A stretch of 40,250 nucleotides of DNA from Longibacter sp051155795. GTDB taxonomy: Bacteria; Bacteroidota; Rhodothermia; Rhodothermales; Salinibacteraceae. Location: positions 1 through 40,250 of the forward strand of contig NZ_DAXETW010000154.1 in the NCBI RefSeq assembly GCF_051155795.1, read 5' to 3'. The notes beneath the pieces were generated by a model. That model worked only from the letters and a program-made list of their open reading frames with translations, ran no database searches and had not been told where the DNA came from. Below, one piece after another: positions 1-7,847 of the stretch (positions are counted from its first letter, which is position 1; each line of letters begins with the position of its first letter). A program made the position numbers and the translations under genes.

Positions 1-33
1 CTTTCGCCCTTCACCTTTCGCCCTACCCTACCC
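1..33. repeat. Pyrimidine-rich CCTTTCGCCC/CCTACCC repeat at the recG 3' end
   Basis: On the forward strand this is a run of CTTTCGCCCTTCAC-like and CCCTA units. Read with recG it is a purine-rich tract beginning within its last codons and running past the stop. A similar tract sits at the 3' end of the DAHP synthase gene near 10968. The left end is cut by the window edge. Confidence 0.5.
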
Positions 34-2125
34 GTGCGAACGAGTCCTGCCGGGGGCGGTACTCGGCGTCGTATCGGCTGCGGATACGGTCGTGCTCCGG
101 GGCGTCGAGCGCCGGGTCGCGGTTCACGAGGTCCTGGGCGGCTTCGCGGGCTTCGGCGATCAGGTCCTCGTCTTCTGTAATATCGGCGATCTTCAGGTCG
201 GGGAGGCCGCTTTGCCGCGTCCCGAAGAAGTCGCCCGCGCCTCGGATCTGAAGGTCGCGCTCGCTGATTTCGAAGCCGTCGTTCGTATCGACCATGGCCT
301 GCAGCCGCTCCTTCGCCTCCGCCGACCGCTTGTAGCCGGCCATTAGGATACAGTAGCTCTGGATGTCGCTCCGGCCGACGCGTCCCCGCAGCTGGTGGAG
401 CTGGCTCAACCCGAACCGCTCCGCGTGCTCGATGATCATCAGGGTCGCATTCGCGACATCGACCCCCACCTCGATCACCGTGGTCGACACCAGTAGGTCG
501 ATCTCGCCTTTCTTAAACCGGCGCATCGTGGCGTCCTTCTCGTCCGACTTCATCTGGCCGTGCACGAGGCCGACCTGGTGCTCCGAAAACTGATCCTGCA
601 ACTTCTCATAGCCCGACACGGCGTCTTTCAAATCAACCTTCTCGCTCTCCTCGACGAGCGGATAGACGACGTACGCCTGCCGTCCCTGCTCAAGCTGGTC
701 CTTGACGAACGCGTAGACCTCACCCCGGCGCTTCTCGGACCGAAGGACCGTCCGGACCGGCTTCCGTCCTGCCGGCATCTCGTCCATGATCGAAACGTCC
801 AGGTCGCCGTAGAGCGTCATGGCGAGGGAGCGCGGGATCGGTGTCGCCGTCATCAGTAGCATGTGCGGACGGTCGCCCTTGTCGAAGATCGTCGCACGCT
901 GTGCGACGCCGAAGCGGTGCTGCTCGTCAACGATCGCCAGACCGAGCCGGTCGAAGTGCACTTCGTCCTGAATGAGGGCGTGCGTCCCGACAGCGATCGG
1001 TGCATCCCCCGACCGGACCGCCCGCAGCGCCTCCTCCCGTTCACTCTTCGTCTGGCTGCCGATCAGCAGGCGCGGTTCGATGCCGAGCGGGTTCAGATAC
1101 TTCCGAAGGTTCGTGTAGTGCTGCTCCGCGAGGATCTCCGTCGGCGCCATGAATGCACTCTGGTAGCCGCTGTCCAGCGCATGCATCATCGCCGCCACGG
1201 CCACGACCGTCTTGCCGCTGCCGACGTCCCCCTGGACGAGGCGGTTCATCTGCGTGCCCGTGCGGGTGTCTGCGATGACATCGTTCAGAGCTCGTTTCTG
1301 CGCCCCGGTCAGTTCAAACGGCAATACATTGCGCACGAAGTCACGGGTGTAGTCGCCCGGCGCATCGAAGGCAGGACCGGCGATCTCTGTACGCGACCGG
1401 CGCATGTCTGCCAGCATCAGCTGGATGTAGAAGAGCTCTTCGAACTTGAGTCGGTGCCGGGCGCGGGACAGTTCCGATTGAGACTTCGGGAAATGAATGG
1501 CCCGGAGCGCGACGCGCCCCTCCATCAGGTCGAACTGGCCCGTCATCCAGTCGGGCAACGGTTCCTGCAGCTTCAGGCCGTGCTCCTTGAACAGGTTGTA
1601 GGCGATCTTTCGAATGCTCCGGCTATTCAGCCCGACCTTGTCCATCGCCTCGCTACCTGGATATAGCGCCACGATACGCCCGGTATCCAGGAGAGCCCCC
1701 TCGCCGTCCAGCTTGTCGTACTCCGGGTGCGTCATCGAGAACCAGCGGCCGTACTTCTGCACCTTGCCGTGGAAGGCCACCCGCTCCCCCACCTCGAAGA
1801 CCTTTGGGATGAACCAGATGCCCTGGAACCAGGTGCATTTCATCTTCGAACCGCGCTCGCCCTCGAGGATGACCTCGAAGCGCTTGGACCGTTTGCCAGG
1901 CACGACATCTTTGGCTCGGACGGTGCCCACGACCGTGACGGGGTCGCTGCTCTCGCGGAGCCGGCCGATCGGAGTGACGGTCGACCGATCAAGGTACCGT
2001 CGCGGATAGAAGTGCAGCAGATCGCGGACCGTTCGGACGCCGAACTGATCATCCCACACCTCCGCCCGACGCTCGCCCACGCCCTTCAGGTAGCGAACCG
2101 GTTCGTGCAGAAAATCGTCGCTCAT
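23..2125 (-). CDS. recG: ATP-dependent DNA helicase RecG
   Basis: RecG is a monomeric superfamily 2 double-stranded DNA translocase that remodels stalled replication forks and Holliday junctions. The 700-residue length is normal for the family. The N-terminal 270 or so residues form the wedge/OB-fold part (GVGERRAEVW near residue 15). The helicase core follows with Walker A GDVGSGKT near residue 300, the RecG-type motif II DEQHRFGV near 400, the SAT-like motif MTATPIPR and motif VI QLRGRVGR near 590. The reverse-strand ATG at 2125 gives the usual N-terminus. The stop at 23-25 lies at the edge of a pyrimidine-rich repeat at the window's left end. The next gene upstream on the same strand, a RidA protein, is 235 bases away and probably separately transcribed. 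Identification is secure. Confidence 0.96.
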   Translation of the reverse strand: MSDDFLHEPVRYLKGVGERRAEVWDDQFGVRTVRDLLHFYPRRYLDRSTVTPIGRLRESSDPVTVVGTVRAKDVVPGKRSKRFEVILEGERGSKMKCTWFQGIWFIPKVFEVGERVAFHGKVQKYGRWFSMTHPEYDKLDGEGALLDTGRIVALYPGSEAMDKVGLNSRSIRKIAYNLFKEHGLKLQEPLPDWMTGQFDLMEGRVALRAIHFPKSQSELSRARHRLKFEELFYIQLMLADMRRSRTEIAGPAFDAPGDYTRDFVRNVLPFELTGAQKRALNDVIADTRTGTQMNRLVQGDVGSGKTVVAVAAMMHALDSGYQSAFMAPTEILAEQHYTNLRKYLNPLGIEPRLLIGSQTKSEREEALRAVRSGDAPIAVGTHALIQDEVHFDRLGLAIVDEQHRFGVAQRATIFDKGDRPHMLLMTATPIPRSLAMTLYGDLDVSIMDEMPAGRKPVRTVLRSEKRRGEVYAFVKDQLEQGRQAYVVYPLVEESEKVDLKDAVSGYEKLQDQFSEHQVGLVHGQMKSDEKDATMRRFKKGEIDLLVSTTVIEVGVDVANATLMIIEHAERFGLSQLHQLRGRVGRSDIQSYCILMAGYKRSAEAKERLQAMVDTNDGFEISERDLQIRGAGDFFGTRQSGLPDLKIADITEDEDLIAEAREAAQDLVNRDPALDAPEHDRIRSRYDAEYRPRQDSFARVG

Positions 2126-2243
2126 GGGCCTTGGACGGCAGCCTGATCGAGTCCCGGGTTTATGTCGGACATGCCGCGACCGGCGGCCTCCGGACGATCA
2201 GGTACACACAGGATACACAGTCTGCGTTCCGAGAGCCGGCGGG

Positions 2244-2279
2244 TTGAGAATTGAGGATTGAGAATTTAGGATTGAGGAT
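2244..2279. repeat. Degenerate ATTGAGGA/TTGAGAAT simple repeat
   Basis: The spacer between ridA and recG carries about four imperfect copies of an 8-9 base unit (TTGAGAA, TTGAGGA, TTGAGAA, TTTAGGA, TTGAGGA). Its reverse complement resembles the CTCAATCC/CCTCAATTCC tract at 26661-26727, so the two look like members of one family of intergenic low-complexity sequence. The local base composition is much richer in A and T than in the flanking genes. Confidence 0.55.
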
Positions 2280-2360
2280 GGGATCAACCGAGACCGGTTT
2301 CGGCGTCCTTAATGGACCTAACGTCCAATGGACAATCCGCTATCGACAATTCACAACTCG

Positions 2361-2765
2361 TTACCGTACCGCAATGCAGCTAACCTCCACACGCGCATTT
2401 CGCGGCAGGGCGGCGACCTGCACGGCCTGACGGGCCGGCGGGGTTTCGTTGAAGTACCGCGTGTACACTTCGTTGACCTGCGCGTAGTCGTTTACGTCGG
2501 TCAAGAAGACCTCACAGCGAACGACGTTTTCGTAGTTCATGCTCGCGGCCTGAAGGACAGCGCCGACGTTTTCGAGCACGCGCTCCGTTTCCTCCTCCAC
2601 CGATCCGGAAATCATGCTCCCCGTCTCCGGATCAATGGCGATTTGGCCGGACACGTAAAGCGTATTGTCGACCAGTACACCCTGGCTATACGGACCGATG
2701 GCGGCCGGGGCGAGCGGCGTTTTCACGGTCGTACGAGATGTACGCGTCGAAGAGGAGTTGGACAT
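2361..2765 (-). CDS. ridA: RidA family reactive intermediate/imine deaminase
   Basis: This 134-residue protein matches the YjgF/YER057c/UK114 (RidA) family, trimeric enzymes that hydrolyse reactive enamine/imine intermediates such as 2-aminoacrylate released by PLP enzymes. Family marks are the N-terminal IGPYSQG, the central VSGQIAIDP, a run ending in VFLTDVNDY, and the C-terminal PPARQAVQVAALPRNARVEV, whose Arg in PPAR is the expected carboxylate-binding residue. The length is slightly above the usual 125-130 because of a Ser/Thr-rich N-terminus (MSNSSSTRTS). The ATG at 2765 is the first start in frame. It is divergent from mnmA, with 257 bases between the chosen starts. Cytosolic; the substrate cannot be told from sequence. 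Confidence 0.93.
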   Translation of the reverse strand: MSNSSSTRTSRTTVKTPLAPAAIGPYSQGVLVDNTLYVSGQIAIDPETGSMISGSVEEETERVLENVGAVLQAASMNYENVVRCEVFLTDVNDYAQVNEVYTRYFNETPPARQAVQVAALPRNARVEVSCIAVR

Positions 2766-3022
2766 GGAGCAACGGGGGTCGGCGCCGGAGAACTAACAGG
2801 TTACAACATCTACCTCGCTCGGGCACAGTACAAGCGAATATTGGAGAAAGACGATTCCCGCCGTATCGTCGCTCGCTCGCCCGACGAATTGAGTCCTTGA
2901 TCACGCACAGGGGCCGAAGGGCGTACACGGGGGCCGGACGACGGAACGTCTGCTTACGCATCGTCGTTTTTCTCTATTCGATGGACAGTAAGCACGTATT
3001 TGCGAACGATTACCAGGGAGTC

Positions 3023-4198
3023 ATGAGCAGCAAGGGGCGCGTATTGGTCGCCATGAGCGGAGGGGTAGATTCGTCGGTGACGGCGGTTCTCCTCGCCGAG
3101 CAGGGGTATGATGTGGTCGGGATTACGATGAAAACGTGGGACTACTCGACCAGCGGCGGTCGGAGCGACAAGGAGGTCGGCTGCTGCACGCTGGAGTCGA
3201 TGAATGACGCCCGGGCGATCGCGCTGAAGCATGGATTCACACACTTCATCGTGGACATCCGCGAAGAGTTTGGCGACTGGGTAATCAACCGGTTTACGAA
3301 TGACTATCTCGCCGGTCGGACCCCGAACCCATGCGTTCTCTGCAACACGCATATCAAGTGGGCGGCTCTGCTGCGTCGCGCGGACGACCTTGATTGCGAC
3401 TACATCGCGACCGGGCATTACGCCCGTGTCCGTCAGGATGAAGAAACGGGTCGCTACCTGCTGTGCCGCGGCAAGGACCGAAACAAGGACCAGAGCTATG
3501 CCCTCTGGGGTCTGCCTCAGGAGCACCTGGCCCGCTCGATCTTCCCGCTGGGAGAGTACACGAAGCCGGAAATTCGTCAGATGGCGTCCGACTTCGGTCT
3601 CGACCGCGTCGCCGACAAACCGGACTCCTACGAGATCTGCTTCATCCCCGACAACGACTACGGCCGGTTTCTAAAGGATCGCGTTGATGGACTGGAGGAG
3701 GACGTCAGCGGCGGCGATTTCGTGCTGAAAGACGGGACCGTGGTCGGCCAGCATGAAGGATACCCGTTCTACACGATCGGCCAGCGACGCGGCCTCGACC
3801 TCGCGCTCGGTCATCGGGTGTACGTCACGCACATTGATCCAGACACCAACACGATCACGGTCGGGCCGAAGGAAGACCTGATGCAGCAGACGCTGACGGC
3901 GCGCGAGATCAACATGATCAAGAAGCCGTCGCTCGACGAGGAGCAGCCCGCCTGGGGCACCATTCGATACAATGATGACGGAGCCGGGTGCCTCGCCTGG
4001 CAGCCGGACGAGGACACGCTGAAAGTGGCGTTTGCCGAACCGCGACGTGCCATCACAGCCGGGCAATCCGTCGTGCTCTACGAAGGCGACGACGTTCTCG
4101 GTGGTGGCTGGATCCACGAGGTCGGCTCCGATCCGAAGGCGACGGAGCGCGTCCCTCAGGTCGACGTGCTGGAATCGGAGGTCGGCATCCTGGGCTGA
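3023..4198 (+). CDS. mnmA: tRNA-specific 2-thiouridylase MnmA
   Basis: MnmA adenylates and thiolates U34 of Lys, Glu and Gln tRNAs using sulfur passed along a persulfide relay. The 391-residue product has the PP-loop SGGVDSS at residues 12-18, the first catalytic Cys in NPCVLCN near residue 105, the ATGHYARV motif, and the second catalytic Cys in SYEICFIPDNDYG near residue 207, followed by the C-terminal beta-barrel (YTIGQRRGL and a tail to ILG). I chose ATG 3023 because an AGGGAG sequence sits at 3015-3020 and homologues begin a few residues before the PP-loop. The frame stays open upstream, with ATG 2981 as an alternative. A small lipoprotein gene follows after 44 bases and may be co-transcribed. 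Confidence 0.95.
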   Translation: MSSKGRVLVAMSGGVDSSVTAVLLAEQGYDVVGITMKTWDYSTSGGRSDKEVGCCTLESMNDARAIALKHGFTHFIVDIREEFGDWVINRFTNDYLAGRTPNPCVLCNTHIKWAALLRRADDLDCDYIATGHYARVRQDEETGRYLLCRGKDRNKDQSYALWGLPQEHLARSIFPLGEYTKPEIRQMASDFGLDRVADKPDSYEICFIPDNDYGRFLKDRVDGLEEDVSGGDFVLKDGTVVGQHEGYPFYTIGQRRGLDLALGHRVYVTHIDPDTNTITVGPKEDLMQQTLTAREINMIKKPSLDEEQPAWGTIRYNDDGAGCLAWQPDEDTLKVAFAEPRRAITAGQSVVLYEGDDVLGGGWIHEVGSDPKATERVPQVDVLESEVGILG

Positions 4199-4242
4199 CC
4201 TGCTTTCTACCTCGCTTGTCTTTCTGACTGCCTTCCCTGCCC

Positions 4243-4599
4243 ATGCGACCCATCCTGACCCTCATCCTCGGTCTCACACTCGCCGCCGGACTCGCCGGGT
4301 GCTCCGCGAGCGATCATGCGCCGGAGACCGCAGCCGACTCGTTAGACTCCGTACAACAGAGCGATCAAATCGTGACGGGTACAGGAACGATTTCATTTGT
4401 AGACATCGAAGGAGGATTTTTTGCCATCCAGTCGGATGACGGGGCGAAATACGACCCGACCGGCAGCCTCGACGAGGATTTTCAGACGGACGGACTCCGC
4501 GTCCGATTCAGTCTTCAGCCCAAAGAAGGCGTGATGACGACCCGGATGTGGGGAACGCCCGTCGACGTTCAGGGCATTGAGCGCATCGAAGACGAGTAG
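4243..4599 (+). CDS. Small predicted lipoprotein of unknown function
   Basis: This 118-residue protein starts with a clear lipoprotein signal: MRPI, a hydrophobic stretch of about 15 residues, then the lipobox LAGC with Cys at residue 20. The mature part is acidic at first (SASDHAPETAADS), then has a short beta-rich domain (GTGTISFVDIEGGFFAIQSDDG, broken here by no Cys) with an OB-like pattern. That layout resembles small bacterial proteins with a YobA/DUF3221-like or inosine-5'-monophosphate-dehydrogenase-adjacent OB domain, but I cannot assign a family. It lies 44 bases after mnmA on the same strand and converges on the ZapE-like gene. The predicted location is the periplasmic face of a membrane. 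Confidence 0.8.
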   Translation: MRPILTLILGLTLAAGLAGCSASDHAPETAADSLDSVQQSDQIVTGTGTISFVDIEGGFFAIQSDDGAKYDPTGSLDEDFQTDGLRVRFSLQPKEGVMTTRMWGTPVDVQGIERIEDE

Positions 4600-4604
4600 C
4601 CGGG

Positions 4605-4632
4605 CGGCCACAGGTCGGCGGCCACGGGTCGG
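4605..4632. repeat. Two tandem 14-base copies between convergent genes
   Basis: CGGCCACAGGTCGG (4605-4618) is followed directly by CGGCCACGGGTCGG (4619-4632), differing by one base. The pair fills most of the 43-base gap between the lipoprotein stop and the end of the ZapE-like gene. No hairpin with a T-tract is evident here. Confidence 0.6.
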
Positions 4633-4642
4633 CGGCGATCGA

Positions 4643-5701
4643 TCAACTCGCCGCGGGGTGTTCGCTGACTTCACACATGTCATGGAGGCGAGACACCGTG
4701 CGCTCAAACTTTTCAGCGATTGCCTTCGCAATACCCGCATGGGCGGCGGCATTGAACCAGGCCTCGGGCGGGACGGCCGAAGAGAAGTAGAATGCCGGCG
4801 CGTCCGGCGCGAGATACAGGTCGTCGACCACGCGGAGCAGCCGAAGGGCGTCGTCGGTGTCACGAATCGTGATGTCTGGCACGTAGAGCGACTGCGGCTC
4901 TTTGAGCGATCGCATCAGTGCGGGATGCGGCGTCGTCGTGGTGGCGTCTCGTAACTCGGGGAAGGGGAGCCACCGGCGCGGACGGGCATCCTCCTCATAG
5001 GCGCTCCGGATTTCCGCTCCTACGACGCGTTGCGGGCCGACCCATCCTCGCCCTGGACGAGATCGGTCACGACCCCGGCGGTAGTCCTCCCCGCCCACGA
5101 ATAGCACCTCGTACTGCTCGCGAAAGGTCTCCCGGAGAAACCGGCGAAAACGGCCTGGGCCGACCTTGTTCGACAGAAACTGCTCCGGCTCCACGTTGCT
5201 GGTTGCAAGCAGCCGCACCCCTCGCTGCTCGAGCGTCTGGAGGACGAGGACGAGACGGGCTTCGTTGGCGGCGTCGTCGATTTCAATTTCATCCAGGCAG
5301 AGGACGTCGCACCGGTCCGCCACGCGTTCGGCAAACCGTCCCGGGTGCTCGTTTAGCCGAAAAAGCGCATTGGAGTGCAAAAAACCGCACGGCACCTCCG
5401 GGTTCAGCGTGTGGTACGCCGACGCGAGGAGATGCGTCTTGCCGGTTCCCACCGGACCGACGAGGTAGAGACCCTTCGTTTGCTGACTCGATCGGGAGAA
5501 GAGATGGCGCATCCGCTCGCCGAGCGTCGGGACCGTTCGTGCATTTTCCACAAACTGCCGCACGGATCGTAGCGCCTCTTCCTGACTCGCCGCCGGGGTT
5601 CGATACGAATCGAAGGTGGCGTCGGAAAAACGGTCCGGAAGGGAGAGCATCGGCAACAGGGACGGATAATCCGGGGGTGAAATCGAACTGAGGCCGCTCA
5701 T
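4643..5701 (-). CDS. zapE: AFG1/ZapE-family P-loop ATPase
   Basis: The 352-residue protein has one AAA-type ATPase domain: Walker A GPVGTGKTH at residues 82-90, Walker B VLCLDEIEI at about 133-141, and a sensor-1-like LLATSNVEPEQF near 164-175. The family ending RTVSRLHDMCEVSEH near the C-terminus matches AFG1/ZapE proteins. E. coli ZapE is a Z-ring-associated division ATPase; mitochondrial AFG1 acts in membrane-protein quality control. Which role applies here is not shown by the sequence. I chose ATG 5701 because homology begins just after it. The frame continues open to 7537, but that stretch is antisense to rtcB. It is divergent from rtcB across 210 bases. Confidence 0.85.
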   Translation of the reverse strand: MSGLSSISPPDYPSLLPMLSLPDRFSDATFDSYRTPAASQEEALRSVRQFVENARTVPTLGERMRHLFSRSSQQTKGLYLVGPVGTGKTHLLASAYHTLNPEVPCGFLHSNALFRLNEHPGRFAERVADRCDVLCLDEIEIDDAANEARLVLVLQTLEQRGVRLLATSNVEPEQFLSNKVGPGRFRRFLRETFREQYEVLFVGGEDYRRGRDRSRPGRGWVGPQRVVGAEIRSAYEEDARPRRWLPFPELRDATTTTPHPALMRSLKEPQSLYVPDITIRDTDDALRLLRVVDDLYLAPDAPAFYFSSAVPPEAWFNAAAHAGIAKAIAEKFERTVSRLHDMCEVSEHPAAS

Positions 5702-5780
5702 AACGGGTCGTCCGATCCGATGTGAAGACAACACAGACGGTACGTATGCGTATCGTGAAGGACGGATGCGTAGGAACACT

Positions 5781-5808
5781 GAATTTCCCACAGGGATTAA
5801 ATTCCTGT
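5781..5808. promoter_or_regulatory. Overlapping AT-rich inverted repeats between zapE-like and rtcB genes
   Basis: GAATTT (5781-5786) pairs with AAATTC (5799-5804), and ACAGG (5790-5794) pairs with CCTGT (5804-5808). The two overlapping inverted repeats sit in the only AT-rich patch of this divergent spacer, 104 bases before the rtcB start and 80 bases before the zapE-like start. They could be an operator; no known regulator motif is recognised. Confidence 0.3.
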
Positions 5809-5911
5809 CTCGCAAATACACATTGAAAGCCGAGTGTAGCGATGCCACGGGACGCGTCCACCGGACGATTCGTCGTTCCCGTCCCCGTGTCGCACACCAG
5901 AACGTACCTCC

Positions 5912-7345
5912 ATGGATCGGAAAGACTTGACGCGGATCGACGACTACACGTGGGAAATCCCCGAGTCTTTTCGTGAGGGCATGCGCGTTCCAATCCGGAT
6001 CCTCGCCAACGAAGAGCTGGTCGACGACATCATCACCGGCGAGGCGATTGAGCAGGCCGTCCAGACCGCCCACCTCCCGGGCCTGGTCGGCCACCTCGTT
6101 GTCATGCCGGATGTGTACTCCGGACAGGGCGCACCGGTGGGAATCGTGGCAGCGTCGAAGTACCCCGCCGGGGCGATTGCACCGGGCGCGATTGGGCACG
6201 ACATCAACACGGGGGTCCGGCTGCTCGGCTCCAGCATCAAGCGTGAAGACGCCGACGACATGCTGGATGACCTCGCTGACGCACTGCACGGGCACATTCC
6301 GTGCGGCGTAGATGCCGAGGGTCCGCTGCAACTCAGCAAGAGCGAAATCGACCACGTCGCCCAGTCGGGCGCTCAGTGGGCGCTCCGGAAGGACATGGCC
6401 CATCAGGATGATCTGGTGCGGGCCGAAGAGGGTGGTCGCCTGAATGAAGCGAACCCGTCTAAGGTAAGCGAAACCGCCCGCGCCCTCGGTGCCCAGCAGC
6501 TCGGCACGTTGGGCGGCGGAGAGCACTTCATCGAGATCAGTTACGTCGATGAAGTCTTCAACCGTGCTGCGGCCATCACGATGGGCCTGAAGGAAGGACG
6601 CCTCACGGCCCAGATCCACTGCGGCTCGCGTGGCTACGGGCGGCAGGTCTGCGCCGACTACATCGAGCGGTTCCAGGATGTGGCTGACAAGTACGATGCT
6701 CGTCCGCCGAACCCCAACCTCGCTTACGTCCCGCTCGATGCATCCGAAGCGGAGGATTACATGGGGGCCATGCGTGCGGCGGCCAACTACGCGTACGCCA
6801 ACCGACAGGTGCTCGCGCACCGCGTTCGTGAGGCGTTTGACGACGTCCTCGAAGGGCGGGGCGACAGCCTGAAAACCGTTTACGACGTCGCGCACAACCT
6901 CGGCCAGGTCGAAATGCATGAGGTCGAGGGCAAGCACATGCGGTGCTACGTGCATCGCAAAGGGGCAGCTCGCGCGTTCGGACCGGGGACGCCCGGCATC
7001 TCCCTTCCCTACCGCGCGCTCGGGCAACCGGTGATCGTGCCTGGCAGCATGGGCGAAACGTCCTGGGTTATGCTGGCCACGCGTGACGCCATGTCGAAGA
7101 GCTTCGGAAGTGCATGCCACGGTGCCGGCCGAACGATGAGCCGTCATGAAGCGAGCTACCACGGTGACCCGATCCTGGATGACCAGCTTGAAAACCGTGG
7201 CGTTCGCGTTCGCTCCAGCGAAGCCTCCACATCCGGCGGCGTCCAGCTGAAGGAAAACATCGATGCCGTCGTCGACACGGTGTCGGGTGCCGGACTCGCC
7301 GGCAAGGTAGCCCGTCTGAAACCTCTCGCCGTCGTGCACGGCTGA
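5912..7345 (+). CDS. rtcB: RtcB-family RNA ligase with altered metal site
   Basis: RtcB ligases join 2',3'-cyclic phosphate or 3'-phosphate RNA ends to 5'-OH ends using GTP and Mn(II). The 477-residue product is colinear with the family from end to end: MPDVYSGQGAPVG (65-77), GHDINTGVRLL (95-105), QLGTLGGGEHFIE (196-208), IHCGSRGYG (235-243), ANRQVLAH (296-303), YDVAHN (324-329), VHRKGAARAF (347-356), with the His at 348 in the guanylylation position, SACHGAGRTMSR (400-411) and the terminal Gly. Predicted ligands Asp97, His205, His236 and His328 are kept. The Cys of the canonical DINCG/DIGCG motif is Thr100 (codon ACG, 6209-6211), the Asn of GSGNHF is Glu204, and the His of MPD(V/G)H is Tyr69. 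It may be a divergent ligase or a paralogue with altered chemistry. No rtcA or archease gene is adjacent. Confidence 0.88.
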   Translation: MDRKDLTRIDDYTWEIPESFREGMRVPIRILANEELVDDIITGEAIEQAVQTAHLPGLVGHLVVMPDVYSGQGAPVGIVAASKYPAGAIAPGAIGHDINTGVRLLGSSIKREDADDMLDDLADALHGHIPCGVDAEGPLQLSKSEIDHVAQSGAQWALRKDMAHQDDLVRAEEGGRLNEANPSKVSETARALGAQQLGTLGGGEHFIEISYVDEVFNRAAAITMGLKEGRLTAQIHCGSRGYGRQVCADYIERFQDVADKYDARPPNPNLAYVPLDASEAEDYMGAMRAAANYAYANRQVLAHRVREAFDDVLEGRGDSLKTVYDVAHNLGQVEMHEVEGKHMRCYVHRKGAARAFGPGTPGISLPYRALGQPVIVPGSMGETSWVMLATRDAMSKSFGSACHGAGRTMSRHEASYHGDPILDDQLENRGVRVRSSEASTSGGVQLKENIDAVVDTVSGAGLAGKVARLKPLAVVHG

Positions 7346-7847
7346 CCCGTTCAGCAGCATGCTATACCAGGGAGGCGATATTCTCACCTGCATCGAGCCG
7401 CCTTGTCCTTCATCCTTCCGGGGATGAGGCGGGGCGGTCTTGACGTTTTTCGCGGCTCTGTAACGACGACGGCGTGGCGGACCGCCAGAGCGTCCGCCGA
7501 TCAGAACAATGGGATCGCTTCGATCGGAACCGATCATCGCCGGAGGGGACCCGCCGTCGGATCATTTTCACCTCGACATATTCGATGCGTAACGGATCGG
7601 GGAATCCGACCTGCACGGAGATTTGTTTAGGCCAGTGACCAGCAGGTGTCATCTCCGACACACGTTTTCGTTTTCGAGACCTTTACAGTATTCCTCCGCT
7701 GCAGGTAGCATTATACGAGTCTACGTTCGGCCGTCCACGGTGCGGGATCAAGCGCCCCACGTCACTCGCCCCGCAACACCGCCCGCCACGACACTGCCGT
7801 TTTCATCCCGCTGCCTCATCTCTGTCCTTGAGACGTGAGCCTGAATC
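7346..7847. other. Spacer between rtcB and a response regulator gene (502 bases)
   Basis: No convincing gene is seen. A hairpin just after rtcB (7398-7450) is a plausible terminator. The rest includes an AT-richer patch around 7660-7720 that probably carries the promoter of the response regulator, but I cannot align a specific promoter motif. Short open frames on both strands lack coding character and family resemblance. Confidence 0.5.
7398..7450 (+). terminator. Probable rtcB transcription terminator
   Basis: CTTCATCC (7408-7415) can pair with GGATGAGG (7422-7429) with one G-U pair around a six-base loop, and CCGCC (7398-7402) can pair with GGCGG (7433-7437) to extend the stem. A run of five T follows at 7446-7450. 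It lies 53 bases after the rtcB stop. The internal bulges make it imperfect. Confidence 0.5.

Noticed and set aside
2126..2360. tRNA or small RNA gene in the recG-ridA spacer
   Set aside because: No cloverleaf-like pairing or CCA-proximal pattern was found; the spacer is mostly low-complexity repeat.
5702..5911. Sigma-54 promoter for rtcB, as in the E. coli RtcR-controlled operon
   Set aside because: No TGGCAC-N5-TTGCA-type element is visible, and no rtcR or rtcA gene is adjacent.
5702..7537. Long reverse-strand open frame that extends the ZapE-like protein to 964 residues
   Set aside because: It is antisense to the whole rtcB gene and has no family resemblance; homology of the ATPase starts just after ATG 5701.
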